This document shows, one piece after another, positions 37,735 to 48,436 of a DNA stretch of 64,000 nt. The stretch lies in contig OZ020256.1 of the NCBI GenBank assembly GCA_963971285.1, forward strand, positions 2,978,501 through 3,042,500, in the 5' to 3' direction. A program made the translations under genes and the position numbers. Each line of letters opens with the position of its first letter. Position 1 is the first letter of the stretch. This DNA is from Astropecten irregularis. Its lineage: Eukaryota; Echinodermata; Asteroidea; Paxillosida; Astropectinidae. The notes below the pieces were generated by a model. That model ran no database searches and was not told the origin of the DNA. It worked only from the letters and a program-made list of their open reading frames with translations.

Positions 37735-37810
37735 CTTGAAATTTCTGCTGGATTTTTTCAACCGTTGCAACCTCAAACACCGGGCCAAGCCTCTTCCAAA
37801 CGTTGTCCAT
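37735..37810 (-). CDS. small uncharacterised protein, exon 1 (start)
   Basis: ATG at 37808-37810 opens 25 codons (MDNVWKRLGPVFEVATVEKI, then QQKFQ) ending at a good donor, CAAG|GTAACT. An in-frame TAA six codons upstream makes this the first possible Met. The 468-bp intron (37267-37734) is ordinary in size. Upstream, 37800-37980 is GC-richer and contains a YY1-like ATGGCGGC core about 67 bp from the ATG, consistent with a promoter, though this is inferred. The two exons give about 128 residues, without signal peptide or membrane segment. Confidence 0.55.
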
Positions 37811-37982
37811 TCTCAGTTGCAGTACGCATTATATACGTTAACGTGTGTGCCGCTGTCGCCTACGCCGTACAAAAACAATGGCGGCCGTTGAAACTTTTTC
37901 AGATCATGAGCGCGTACGTAATATGCAAAGTAGTACTGACTACGAAAACGTTTGTGATTGGCTGCTTGTGGTAAACAAAAAT

Positions 37983-38407
37983 CACTCTAAAAAGAGTGAC
38001 TTTTTTATTTTAGTGAAATCCATCCGGCGTCCGCGAGCTAACGAAAGAAGTTTGCATGCCTTACTCCAGGGGTCGAAAACCATTGAAAAATATCAATTTT
38101 TTTAGAATGGAAAGTTTTCCCCAAAACAAACAAACCCCCCCAAAAGCTATGGAAGGTTTCAGTGGCACATTAAAGCATTAAAGAAGACCTTATAGTCTTC
38201 CATGTACGTTTCACTCGATATAGAGTGACTACCGAAACACTCCACGTTTAGAGTGGTATATACGAGCGCTCCATAAAGAGTGATTCAACTTTTAAGACGA
38301 AACTCAAACCGGGAGTGTTTTTTCCACTCGACTAAGAGTGAAGTTCACTTTTAAAAGAGTGAATTCAATATCACTCTGCAGACGGAGTGAGTTTTTCACT
38401 CTATTAC
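37983..38407. repeat. right AGAGTG dyad array
   Basis: About nine exact hexamers with variants (CACTCG, CACTCC, GGAGTG). Clear dyads include CACTCTAAAAAGAGTG (37983-37998) and CACTCGATATAGAGTG (about 38212-38227). It is sparser than the left array, with a gap between about 38000 and 38205. Confidence 0.88.
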
Positions 38408-38420
38408 ATTAAGAGAGTAG

Positions 38421-39710
38421 GGCTATAGGTCTCCGTATATAGCTTCGTTGTGACCAAACCTGAATTCATTATTCTGACGTGGCCTTAAAACCCACTGTCT
38501 TGTGGTGACGTCATGGTGACGCCATGGTACTGTTTCGACTATATAAGCCTTCCTGAGAAACACGTTCCTGGAGAATTACCTCGCCAGGAAGATTGTCCTG
38601 ATTTTTATCAGTGGAACTGAGCCACCAGGCGCCCGAAATATCTACAAGGAGGAAACGGCCAAGGCTGTCCATTGCTAGTTTTTTTTCCCACTAGAAATTC
38701 ACGGGGATGTTCATCCGGTAAAGGGTGCTTAGGGAGCCTGGACTTCGCCAAGACAAAGTGCTTCCTATTTTGTACGGCCCAATGTACGATGCAATGCAAG
38801 AGAACAATTTTAACAGTAGATTTCTAGTAGCATCATCTTCATACCCTGAAAGGTATACGTAAATCTGTGAAAGGTTCTGTTTTGGTCTCTAACCAAAGTA
38901 TGATACTACCTTTAAGCACCTTACGTTTATTTACAACTAGCTTCGTATTAAAATGGCTCTTTGACGGCACCGTAAAAAACATGTGTTGCCCAAAACACCA
39001 AGTTCAATATATCGACTCATCTCTTTTTATTATAATCTCTTCAATGACGGAAAGACACGACTTATTACATACAGAAGGAACTTTCATTCCTCAACAGCTT
39101 AGTTATATAACCATTCATATACACGTAATAATTGGATTGGTTAAGTCAGAATGTACTTAATATAAAATAAGTGAAAACAAAGAAGGTGGTAAAGAACTAA
39201 AGGAATATTTCGACAAAACAAAAACGTATATTCACATACACAAAATGAACCCAGGTAACGCACGTTTACCAATAGAAAAACTGCTTATAGTTATAAGCTG
39301 AATAAAATAATGAAAGCTGTTTTATTAATGCTGTTTTACGATAAAAGATAGTGCATTTACTAATTTATATTAGTATTGGTACTTTTCTAGTAAGAATTGT
39401 TCGATATATATATAATATTAACACACATTTGTATTTGCTATACGAGTATCCGTTCGACGGAAAGTGATTTCACACACCACAAACCCACACGGGTTATCCC
39501 AAATGAGATTCCTTTACATTGAACTCGTAGTACATATTAAAATTATACACTTCAGTTTTTATACATTGATACAGCACAATAAGAATATAATACAAAATAA
39601 TATATTTATCCATAGCTTATTTAAAACATACATTATACGGTGACATTAGTGGCCAGTGGACGTCAGTGCGATGTGAAATGTGTACAGGCCTAGCTGAAAT
39701 GCTATACACA
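38421..39710. other. gene-free stretch with family A fragment
   Basis: Positions 38806-38915 are the right-hand third of the family A MITE (GCATCATCTTCATACCCTGA ... AAGTATGATACTACCTTTAA). No gene is supported in the rest. Confidence 0.75.
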
Positions 39711-40034
39711 ATACGGGCGAGTCCAAATAGGCCTAGCGCGCCACCAAGAGTTTGCAACGCGTTGGCCAATCACATGAAAGGTCGAGTTCGGGCGGTCTGT
39801 TCTTGACACGCGAACCTCGTTCTCGCGCTCGAACCACACGAACGCGACCCAAGAACATTGCTCTCGGAACAAGATCACACACCACCTCCCCGCCGGGAAC
39901 AAAACTTCAGCTGTTCACGAACGACCGAGAACGTGGCGCCCGAACTCGACCAAAGAGTCCACAGATTCGGCGCATTGTGATTGGCCAAGGCGTTGCAAAC
40001 TCTTGGTGGCGCACTATTATGGAATCGCCCGTAT
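39711..40034. mobile_element. 324-bp element with long TIRs, ATACGGGCGA ends (family F)
   Basis: ATACGGGCGAGTCC at left and GGAATCGCCCGTAT at right. Inverted similarity continues inward past CGCCACCAAGAGTTTGCAAC and TTGGCCAATCACA to CGAGTTCGGGCG, i.e. about 100 bp per side. The interior is rich in CGAAC/GTTCG motifs. It is non-coding. A fragment of its right arm lies at 3875-3898. Confidence 0.88.
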
Positions 40035-42049
40035 TATTGCGTGTGATAATGTAAAACTGCTTTAAATCCCCCAAAAGCATAATTAGTATTAGTTGTCATT
40101 TTCAGGATTTTATCCTTTACCATTTTCTTCCCTGCAAAATTTCACAAACGCACCTCAAAACCCAAAACAGAAAACACTAAATGACAAAGTCACATACAGC
40201 AACTTCCAATGAGCCATTTTACAAGTCAGGATACAAAAAAGGTCATTAACCTGTAACTAATTAAGGTGCTAATAATTCTCTTCGCTAAGATCGATTTCAG
40301 TTCCAAATTTGTTATTCTTCAATTACATTGAGTAATCCGTCACAAGGCTATTAAGATTATGAAAACATTCTCATCCTACGACAGCCGTCGGCAAAAACAA
40401 AGTCCAAAGCGTTAATATGCTGAGACGGAATGTATTAACGTGGCATCAACAACCGGTAATTGATGGCTCAGATTAAGAGCCATCGCTTAAAACCTTTCCG
40501 TATAAGGTTTTTCTTTTCAAAACGGCCCACTCTCTCAATTTCCTGGCCAATCCGTGCGTATTTTCACTAGATTAGGCCTACTGGTGCTCTCAAATTACAG
40601 CATCGGCCACCAAATCAACAAAAAATACTTGGACAGAAACAAGCGAGCAATAATAGTAAACCAAATAATGCTGCAAAATGTTACCTTGACCGTCAACAGA
40701 TAAATCAATTCAAAGATAAACAGAAAGATACGCCCATCACACATCTCCTTCTACCTCCCCCCCAAAAAAACGAGGACAAAAAGCAGAATAAACACCTCCA
40801 CACACGTATAATGATACGAACACACAGAAATACACCTTGGTAACATTTTGTCAGCTGTTCGACTACTGCACAAAATAACGACCTCAAAAAATTGCATTTC
40901 ACGGCCAGCAATGCAGCCAGGCACGGTCGTAATCACGCCGGGCTTAGGGAGGTACTTATACTGTAGGGCCCCGTGGTACGCGGTATGAAGTTTCAGTCGC
41001 AACGTAAAGCTAAACCAAGTATCAAGTGGCCAATGTTGCCCTTCTGTAAATCAAAACACCCCAAATACTTGCCATGAACAAGCCCTAAAGGTAAATCTTC
41101 CTTACTTACGCATGAAGAAAAAAAACCTTCCAAATACAACATACATTTTCAGACATCTGCCAAAAACTGGATTTACACATATAAGCTGTTGGAGAATCAA
41201 GTCTTTCTTAAACGACAAATGAAGCTATATAATCTTGTTCTTTTGCATTTTTTATTCTGCTCATGACTTATCCGTCCTGCTTTGCACAGACGGATTCAGC
41301 TAAAAGTGAGTTGCTATAAAGCATGTCCGTAAAAATCCATTCCACGTCCATCCAATGTTCGTTCAGAACGAGTACTGGATGTGGTGCATAGTCTATAGTT
41401 TGACGCGACATAATTATTTTGTTGTTTTTGCATCCGTTTCTTAATTTGTCTTATTCTTGAAGACGTCTCCAATAAGTGACATTATTGTTTTTCAATATGT
41501 CACTTCCGTGGCAAACAATACACGAAATAATTTACCTTAGGTAATATCAATGGAATAACGTTAAAATAATCTCCTATTTACAATTATTGACAATGCTATA
41601 CTGTGAGTCCCCTATAAACATCAACAGCCAAAACACACTTCGTAATATTAATATTTTTTGATAAAAATCCTTTACAACAACGATTAGTCATGTACATTCT
41701 TATTTGACAACAAAAATACTGTTTCTTTCTTTTTTCGTATTTTGCAACGTACTTTCCTTTGATAGGAATCTCGCATTTGTATAATATATTAAGCTTTTAC
41801 ACACACTGATACTCGTGATTGGTTTCTGCACACATTCATGAACTGGAAATTTAGCAACAATGGAACTATAGAAAGTGGAATAAAATCATTATACTATACT
41901 GACTTCTTGTATGTACCAATAAATTGATGTAAAAATGTACAGGAATACGTCAGTGCATTCCAACGAGCTTTGGAGCAAAATGTTTACACTAATGTAAACA
42001 ACAAAAAACAAACATCATTTCTAATTGACAGTTTTCACTACAAGTAATT
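40035..42049. other. gene-free stretch
   Basis: AT-rich with no supported gene and no recognised repeat. Confidence 0.45.
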
Positions 42050-42204
42050 AACTGCTGCAAACTGCTCATCAGCCAAAATGACCTGAAATATATCGAATGC
42101 TTGGAGTTAGGAGGGCCAGACGCGTTTCGATCCTAGCAGGATCTTTATCGAAGGCTTGCATATTCTTGTCCTTCGTCATTTAGCCTTTGAGAGAGATCCT
42201 GACA
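42050..42204. repeat. dispersed repeat family R, second copy
   Basis: AACTGCTGCAAACTGCTCAT through CAAAATGACCTGAAATATAT continues directly into GTTAGGAGGGCC, GACGCGTTTCGATCCTAGC and AGGATCTTTATCGAAGGCT. Then an inverted AGCCTTTGAGAGAGATCCT (42182-42200) makes a hairpin. Here the two halves that are inverted at 3338-3613 are collinear, giving the likely original order. Confidence 0.65.
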
Positions 42205-42876
42205 GTTTTCACTTTTGCATCACCCAATTTACATAATTCAAGTCAAAATGGGGATACATTAAAAAAAAACCAAGAATTTAAATAAACAAAAAAAGAAAGA
42301 TAATCCTACACTTCAATTTACATCAGATCATCTCTACCTTCCAATTCCCCGGTGCAATTTGCTTGTAAATCCATGCATTAGTATATTAATTAACAGCGCA
42401 TCGTTGAGGCCTCGTGCACCTTTAAGGCAATAAATAACGCATGGGAAATGAGTTCACGGTAAAAGTGCGCTTGCCAGTATTATTAAAAACACGCTCTTTT
42501 CATTCCATAACCTTTCATTCCATTTATTCCGTTTGTCATGCTTGGAGCAAGCCCTTTGTTAAGGAGAGCTAATGGTGATAAATGTATTTAGACATGCATG
42601 ATAAATTAATGTTTAACACCTCCTAATGTTACCGATTCATTTCACTGAGTGACTGTTAAGTGGTTTTATACCGAGTTCTACACGTGTTATTGTCGTATTA
42701 AGTACCCGGGCCAAATAAATCCTTGGTGCTTTTGCATAAAATTAATCGTCTGCCACAATTTTCTCCCTTTTTAGTGGTGATGAAAAGAAGCAAGTGTACA
42801 CATACACAATGGATGTTTTAATGGGACCCTGCACCACACATAAATGCGCACAAAGGGAGGCAGATGTTATTAATAC
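42205..42876. other. gene-free stretch
   Basis: No supported gene and no recognised repeat. Confidence 0.4.
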
Positions 42877-43510
42877 CTCGGTCACATTTGCTATCCGGCT
42901 AGCGTACGGCGGCCGTTTGTACCCAAAATCGAGAGAAACGTGCGGCGGCCGCGGAAAACCTGCGGCGGCCTCAGGGTTGCCTTACGGCACATCCCTATTT
43001 TTATTACAGGCCGTAGGGGTGGCCGTAGAGTTATAGCGCGGAGTTATAACTCTTTTCATTTATACGTTCGCCGTGGCAATTCGACCCGCTATAGCCATCC
43101 CGTAGAACGGTTTTTCGGTTCCCGTACGCTCAACGCACGCTATCCGTAACACTTTGGAAACTTTGCAATAACATGATCATTGTGAAAAATCTTGATGTGT
43201 ATGGCAAACCCCTCATTATCATACTCATTGTATGCTGCGGGCGCTTTGCAGCAAGCTTGCGTTTTCCATTTTGGCAACGGCCGCCGCAGGGTCACCCTAA
43301 GGCGACCCTGCGTCATCACTTCAAATGACATACGGCAGCCGCAGGTTTTTTCTCCCCATAAATTAAAAATACGCCGTGCGGCAACCCTAACAATGTGACT
43401 GCTACAGTGTGTAACCGTGGAAATACTGCGGCGACCCTGAAATTGTTACTGGCCGTAGATAATTTAGAATCCACGGCGACCGCAGCAAATGTGAGCAAAT
43501 GTGACCTAGG
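42877..43510. mobile_element. 634-bp CGGC-rich inverted-repeat element (family H)
   Basis: CTCGGTCACATTTGCT at left and AGCAAATGTGACCTAG at right. Inside are many CGGCGGCC / GGCGACCCTG / GCGGCCGCAGG modules in both orientations, for example GCAGGGTCACCCTAAGGCGA near 43287. It is unusually GC-rich for the window. Short open frames across it are by-products of the repeat modules. Confidence 0.78.
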
Positions 43511-44560
43511 CATAAGCACGCAGAGCTGTTCAGATAATATAACATAGAAATTTGTACCTTACAATCTCCACGAGTTACAAACATGGAGATATACAACACC
43601 TAGAGTGGCATCGTTACAAGTTCGTCCCATTTTTTAGCTCAATTCCTCAGCGAAATAATATCTCACTTCAGTATTTCTATTGACGACGTATAAAACGGAA
43701 AAATCGCAAGATGATTGTTTTAATCCAAAGGGTAAAAATATTGCTGGCTCATTCAGAGAACAAAATGGGTCCGTTTTTGTGATACCAAGTGAGGTTATGA
43801 TATGGAAACAGCAATTAACAAGTTCTGACTCATTACAAGGACGGCTTACGTAGCTGTTTAATACAGGACCAGCCCCAAATTACCTCATGGATAATGAAGA
43901 AAGATATGTGATGCCCAACATGATCCAATCACCACGCCCTCGTGTGGCAAAAGGATGTCTACACCAAGAAATCCAATAAGTTGAACATAATTATGCCACG
44001 AACTGGATCCCCCTGTATCATTATATACAAGCACGGTGGTCGAAAAGGACTATAGTAAACCAATTACTAATTTAAACAGTTAACCGTTTACTGTCAGTTT
44101 AGCGCCCGTGTAACCACTAGGCCGCCTACTAAACTGTAGTTATTGCTTATCAAGCAGTTTACTGAGTATATAATATTAGCTACACAGGAAGAAACGTATG
44201 CAAAAGTGCATTTCAAAGTGGCACGTACAAAGTGAACGAGCAGATAGTCAAAAGTCCTAAAGACTTGCACGTCTATCGATACTGGGGGAATCTCACCAAG
44301 GCACCTATCTAGTACACCTGCCTCCCTTGGACGGGCTAAAATCATTAGGGACCAGGGGAAGAGCGGGGAGGTTGTGTGGCCTTCCTCCATGATATGACCT
44401 ATAGGACCTGTGATGCATTAACTTCAAACCACTGGAAACTCAGAATCCCAAGCAGGCCTGCATGGACGCAAAGCATGTGTCTGGCTTCTAGCTAAATTCA
44501 GTGACGATTGAGCGATCCATTGTACAATTATTAGCTCATATAATAAATTCTGCCCCAATG
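43511..44560. other. gene-free stretch
   Basis: No supported gene. A tRNA A-box-like GGCCTAGTGGTTA on the minus strand near 44115 lacks a partner B box. Confidence 0.4.
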
Positions 44561-44689
44561 GTAAATATGTCCGGGCGGACAGAATTCACCCAGGTAAAAG
44601 TGTCCGGCGGATAGACTTATCTAAAGATAACTGTTCACCCCCGGACAAATCCCACCGCCAGGTATTGCCATCCGTCCGGCCACATTTAC
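44561..44689. mobile_element. 129-bp GTCCGG-rich MITE
   Basis: GTAAATATGTCCGG at left is inverted as CCGGCCACATTTAC at right. Two further inner GTCCGG/CCGGAC modules form a four-part palindromic layout. Single copy in the window. Confidence 0.65.
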
Positions 44690-45475
44690 TAGAGGGACAT
44701 AGTTACCCTTCACACCGAGAGTACATATAGTGGCTTGTCAGTTGAATGGACAATATTTCCAAGATCTGTACCAGGAGTTTACAGCAGCTCAACAAATATC
44801 TGGAGAACTATGCATGGAACCTTTTCACCAGAAATATTCTTGTCTTTTTTTTCTCTCTCTGTCAAATGATTGCACTTTTCGCCGCCACTGAAGTGCCACT
44901 CTTCTTGGCTTCATTCTTGTTTTAAAAAGTGAAGAAGGAAGAGAGATGTGAGGTGTCAGAAAACCGTTATTCATGTACGACTGTCTGTCAGATGAGACAT
45001 CACAGTGTAAAGTTTCACTCTTCACAACGTCAAATCTTTTATACATTGCGAATACAATTGATGAATAATGCTGTTCAACACACCAACAAAATTCACCTGA
45101 CTTGCCAAAAAATGTACATTCATTATTATCTTTCAAATACACCACAGAATAAGTTAATACTGAACGATGTAAAAAAAAAAATATGTGTAAATATATATAT
45201 ATAATACATTTTCATGATATATAAATATTTCACTAGGTTGCCATGGTAACTGCACAGATGATACACGGCATCTGCAAACACTACTGACGGACTTTGTCTG
45301 CTCAACGAGGAGTTCACAGAGGTAACTGTCCTCGAGTACCAAGACCCCTTTCCCCTACCGTCTCAATTAACGTGCAAATTGTAGAAGACGAATTCTCATT
45401 GGGGATCAGTGTATCCAATCCTAATAACAGCACACACTATTAGCATAAATGACAAAGTACAGAGCGGCCTTAACC
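44690..45475. other. gene-free stretch
   Basis: No supported gene and no recognised repeat; short AT-rich runs near 45170-45230. Confidence 0.4.
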
Positions 45476-45838
45476 TTAAAGGTACTATCATACTTTTGTT
45501 TTTATCAAAGAAATACAGATTCATGAGCAAAAATATCAAGACAGATACAGTAACTGTAATCTGTAAAAATTTCAGTCCCATACGATGCCCACTTTTTGAA
45601 AAAAAAAGTGAAAAACAGCCTTTTCTCTTAAGTCTTTTCTCTTTTATTTTTGATCTTTTAAAAGATCAAAAAGATTTCCGGTCGTTGTTTTACTAATTTC
45701 TGGATAAATACACCATTTCAGACGGAAACATTTTAACGGTATGTTTCTACCACCACCATCTTCATACCCCGTAAGTTATAAGTAAATCTGTGAACATTTC
45801 TGTTTTGGTTTCTTACCAAAGTATGATACTACCTTTAA
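45476..45838 (+). mobile_element. 365-bp TTAA-type MITE (family A), full copy
   Basis: TTAAAGGTACTATCATACTT at left, AAGTATGATACTACCTTTAA at right, with the central GATCTTTTAAAAGATC palindrome. Flanked on both sides by CC/AACC next to TTAA. Confidence 0.9.
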
Positions 45839-46070
45839 CCAAAAGTCAGACACATTATACATATCACAATAATCACAATAATAAACTATGCATTGATTGA
45901 TAAAACAAAGCATACCGACAAATCCATGAGAAGAAAAAAACAGTGCATTTGCTCAAAATCCAATTAATATGGAAAAAAAATGATACGGAATTGATAAATA
46001 TAATGAGCGCATGTATAATGTATATGTATGGATGTACACGTGTATATACATGTGAGTATTCACCTGGATC

Positions 46071-46324
46071 GGACCTTAGGGAGACAAGGTTTGCTATAAA
46101 TTCGACCTTAGGGAGACACCGAACATTAGGGAGACATTTTGATGTCTCCCTAATGTTTTAGGTACCTTTTATAGACACATTTTTAAATCCATTTTTTTAT
46201 AGAAAATAGAGAATGCTTTCAACAAAAACATATGTCAATTTCAAGTTCATTGGTTTGGAGGATGTTTAGAAATAGGTAAATAAAGTTCAGTGCACAACCC
46301 TATGGGAATGTATCCCTAAGGTCC
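46071..46324. mobile_element. 254-bp element with GGACCTTAGGGA ends and a perfect inner hairpin
   Basis: GGACCTTAGGGAGAC at left and TATCCCTAAGGTCC at right. CCTTAGGGAGACA recurs at 46106-46118. A perfect 16-bp-arm hairpin (AACATTAGGGAGACAT, 46122-46157) lies inside. It is non-coding. Confidence 0.75.
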
Positions 46325-47130
46325 CATTTAGGATAAATTATATATAATTATGTATCATACACAACATTAATTGCAATACAAGAAAGTGTAGAATTCGGAC
46401 ATACATGTATGTATGTTAAAATGTACACACACCGAACAATAGAAGCTACATGTATTGTTTTGTCAAAGGCACATTGACAATCACTCACAGACAATGTTCC
46501 CTCACTTGGGTTCACTGTGTGTATTGCCATCAAAATGAAAGAATATTTAATGTTCGGATTTCAGATCTGAGGGTTAAAAAACCCCACAAAATCAAACAAA
46601 ACCCAAACAAAACTGGAAAATACTGAAAGCATGACGGAACCCTTATGGAATGATTACTGTTAATATCACCATTAATACTATGATTTTTAGTACTATTATG
46701 TATAAATTAATACACATGATGCATTTCGTTGTCAGATTAAGTAAAAATTAACAAACAAACAACCAAAATGCCCCCAAATGCAATACAAATATTTGGAGGA
46801 AACAATTTCTATGATCTGCATGTATAAATAGGAGTGACAAAACTGCACCCAAATTTAAGCAGCAATCAAATTTAATCCACATAATTCATTATTAAGGATG
46901 AGGTGGGCTTCTTTTGTTCTTTTTTTGTTCTTTTTTTTCTTCTTAGTTACCATGGAAATAACCTCCCACTGGCCCTCAGTTCTGATGAAGCAGTGCCCAG
47001 ATAATCTGATCAAACGACAATGACCATATATACATATGTATATAATTACTTCAGCTCTATTCTCCTCACTAAGAGGCTTATATATAGCAGGTGTATATAG
47101 CTAGCTCTATATACACCTTCTATATAACCA
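46325..47130. other. gene-free stretch
   Basis: No supported gene and no recognised repeat; a T-rich run lies near 46915-46940. Confidence 0.4.
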
Positions 47131-47350
47131 GGGGCCGATTTCATAGAGATGCTTAGCACAAAAAAATTGCTTAGCACAAACATGGCTTGCCCAATAAAAC
47201 AAACTACCGTTGGAAATTCGATCTGATATTCACGGTCAGCGAATAACGGCCAATAAGAATAATTGCAAGTGATACAGAACACATGGACATTTAGTTGTTA
47301 ATCCTGTTTTTATTAAGGCAGAAAATGATTTTTCGTGCTAAGCAGCTCTC
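47131..47350. mobile_element. MITE with GGGGCCGATTTCATAGAG left end (family G), right end lost
   Basis: GCTTAGCACAAA subterminal repeats at left and GTGCTAAGCAGCTCT at right. The terminal ATGAAAT..GGCCCC on the right is missing. Confidence 0.75.
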
Positions 47351-48289
47351 CTGCCTTTCTATCCATCTATATCTCCCTCCATCTCCTGGCCAGAGTGGTG
47401 CGTCGACAGAATCCCCGTCCTTGCCTTTACTTAACCTCAACTTAAAGTCTCAGCCTAGTAAATAATTTGCCAGGTATAGTGATGGTCTCCTTTTCTTGTG
47501 GCTAGCATTCAGTGAAATGAACCTTGAGCTAGCACTCCGTGAGGCAGGAAAGAGGAGGAATTTTGATTCAATCTGTCCCACAGTTCATTGCCTGCAATGG
47601 CTTTAAGCGCCCAATGAAATGACTAAGTGCATTCAACAAAAGGGCACCCATCTAAAAAGTCACATTCACAATTTAGCAATCACATTTTATTTCAATTCAC
47701 AGCCCCTGATGCGCTGGCTTCAACCGACAAGAGCTAGAGGATGATTTCAATACTCAGATCAAGAGCTATAAGTCTTCAGCATGGAATCCTTTTGGATAAA
47801 TTCCATTTCAATCTCTAATGAAAGATACATGGGTTTTCCAAGTGGGACTGGCAAGCAAGGTGGAATGTGTCGGTTCCGGCGCCGCACAAATTGGCAAAAT
47901 CTTTTGCAGATGTTTCTCGGCTATTAAGCACAAAATTAATTACTTTTTTTATACACGCCTTGAGAATAGACATGAGAGTATTGTTAATTCATAGTATCTC
48001 ACCAGGAACTATGACAGGCAGTCAATTTAGTGAACGGCAGATGACTAAGAGTGAGAACTTTCCAAAAGGTTGCTGAACCGAACCTGCCAGCAACAATTGT
48101 GATGATGTCCCGATCTTTACACCTGAGTATCTACAATACATTAGACTTTACCTTGATCACACACCCACTCATAAAAACTTTCAAAATTACAGTGAAAAAT
48201 TGATAATCTCTGCATTTTTAACACAGGGAAATGACCAAAACAGTTACAGATTGGAAATGGAATACTAAAAAGGTTTGCATGTTGGACCA
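47351..48289. other. gene-free stretch
   Basis: No supported gene and no recognised repeat. Confidence 0.4.
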
Positions 48290-48436
48290 GGGGCCGATTT
48301 CATAAAGCTCTGCGACGCATCGCAACTTGATTTGCGACGCGTTGTAGCTGCGACGCGTCGCATCTACGCGGTGAGTCTATAGAGAAAGGATGCGTCTTAA
48401 CTTGCGACGCGTCGTAAGTTTTATGAAATCGGCCCC
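48290..48436. mobile_element. GCGACGCGTCGC-type MITE (family G2), copy 1
   Basis: GGGGCCGATTTCATAAAGCT at left, mirrored by TTTTATGAAATCGGCCCC. Inside are four GCGACGCGTCG-type dyads. Nearly identical to 51048-51195. Confidence 0.9.

Larger units (their letters stand above)
35601..38420. mobile_element. 2.8-kb gene-bearing inverted-repeat element with dyad arrays
   Basis: The left end CTACTCTCTTAATGTAA..AGAGTGAAAAAC is repeated inverted at the right (…TTTTTCACTCTATTACATTA then AGAGAGTAG): about 29 bp with one mismatch. CCTATA lies just outside both ends, so the true termini may be up to 14 bp further out. Next to each end lies an array of CACTCT/AGAGTG half-sites (35618-35853, 37983-38407). 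Between them sit a minus-strand two-exon gene (36956-37810) and a 270-bp foldback (36594-36862). No transposase was recognised. The superfamily is unknown; target duplication was not resolved. An alternative is two separate array insertions flanking a host gene. Confidence 0.65.

Noticed and set aside
44094-44140. tRNA or SINE head on the minus strand
   Set aside because: An A-box-like GGCCTAGTGGTTA is present but no B box follows.
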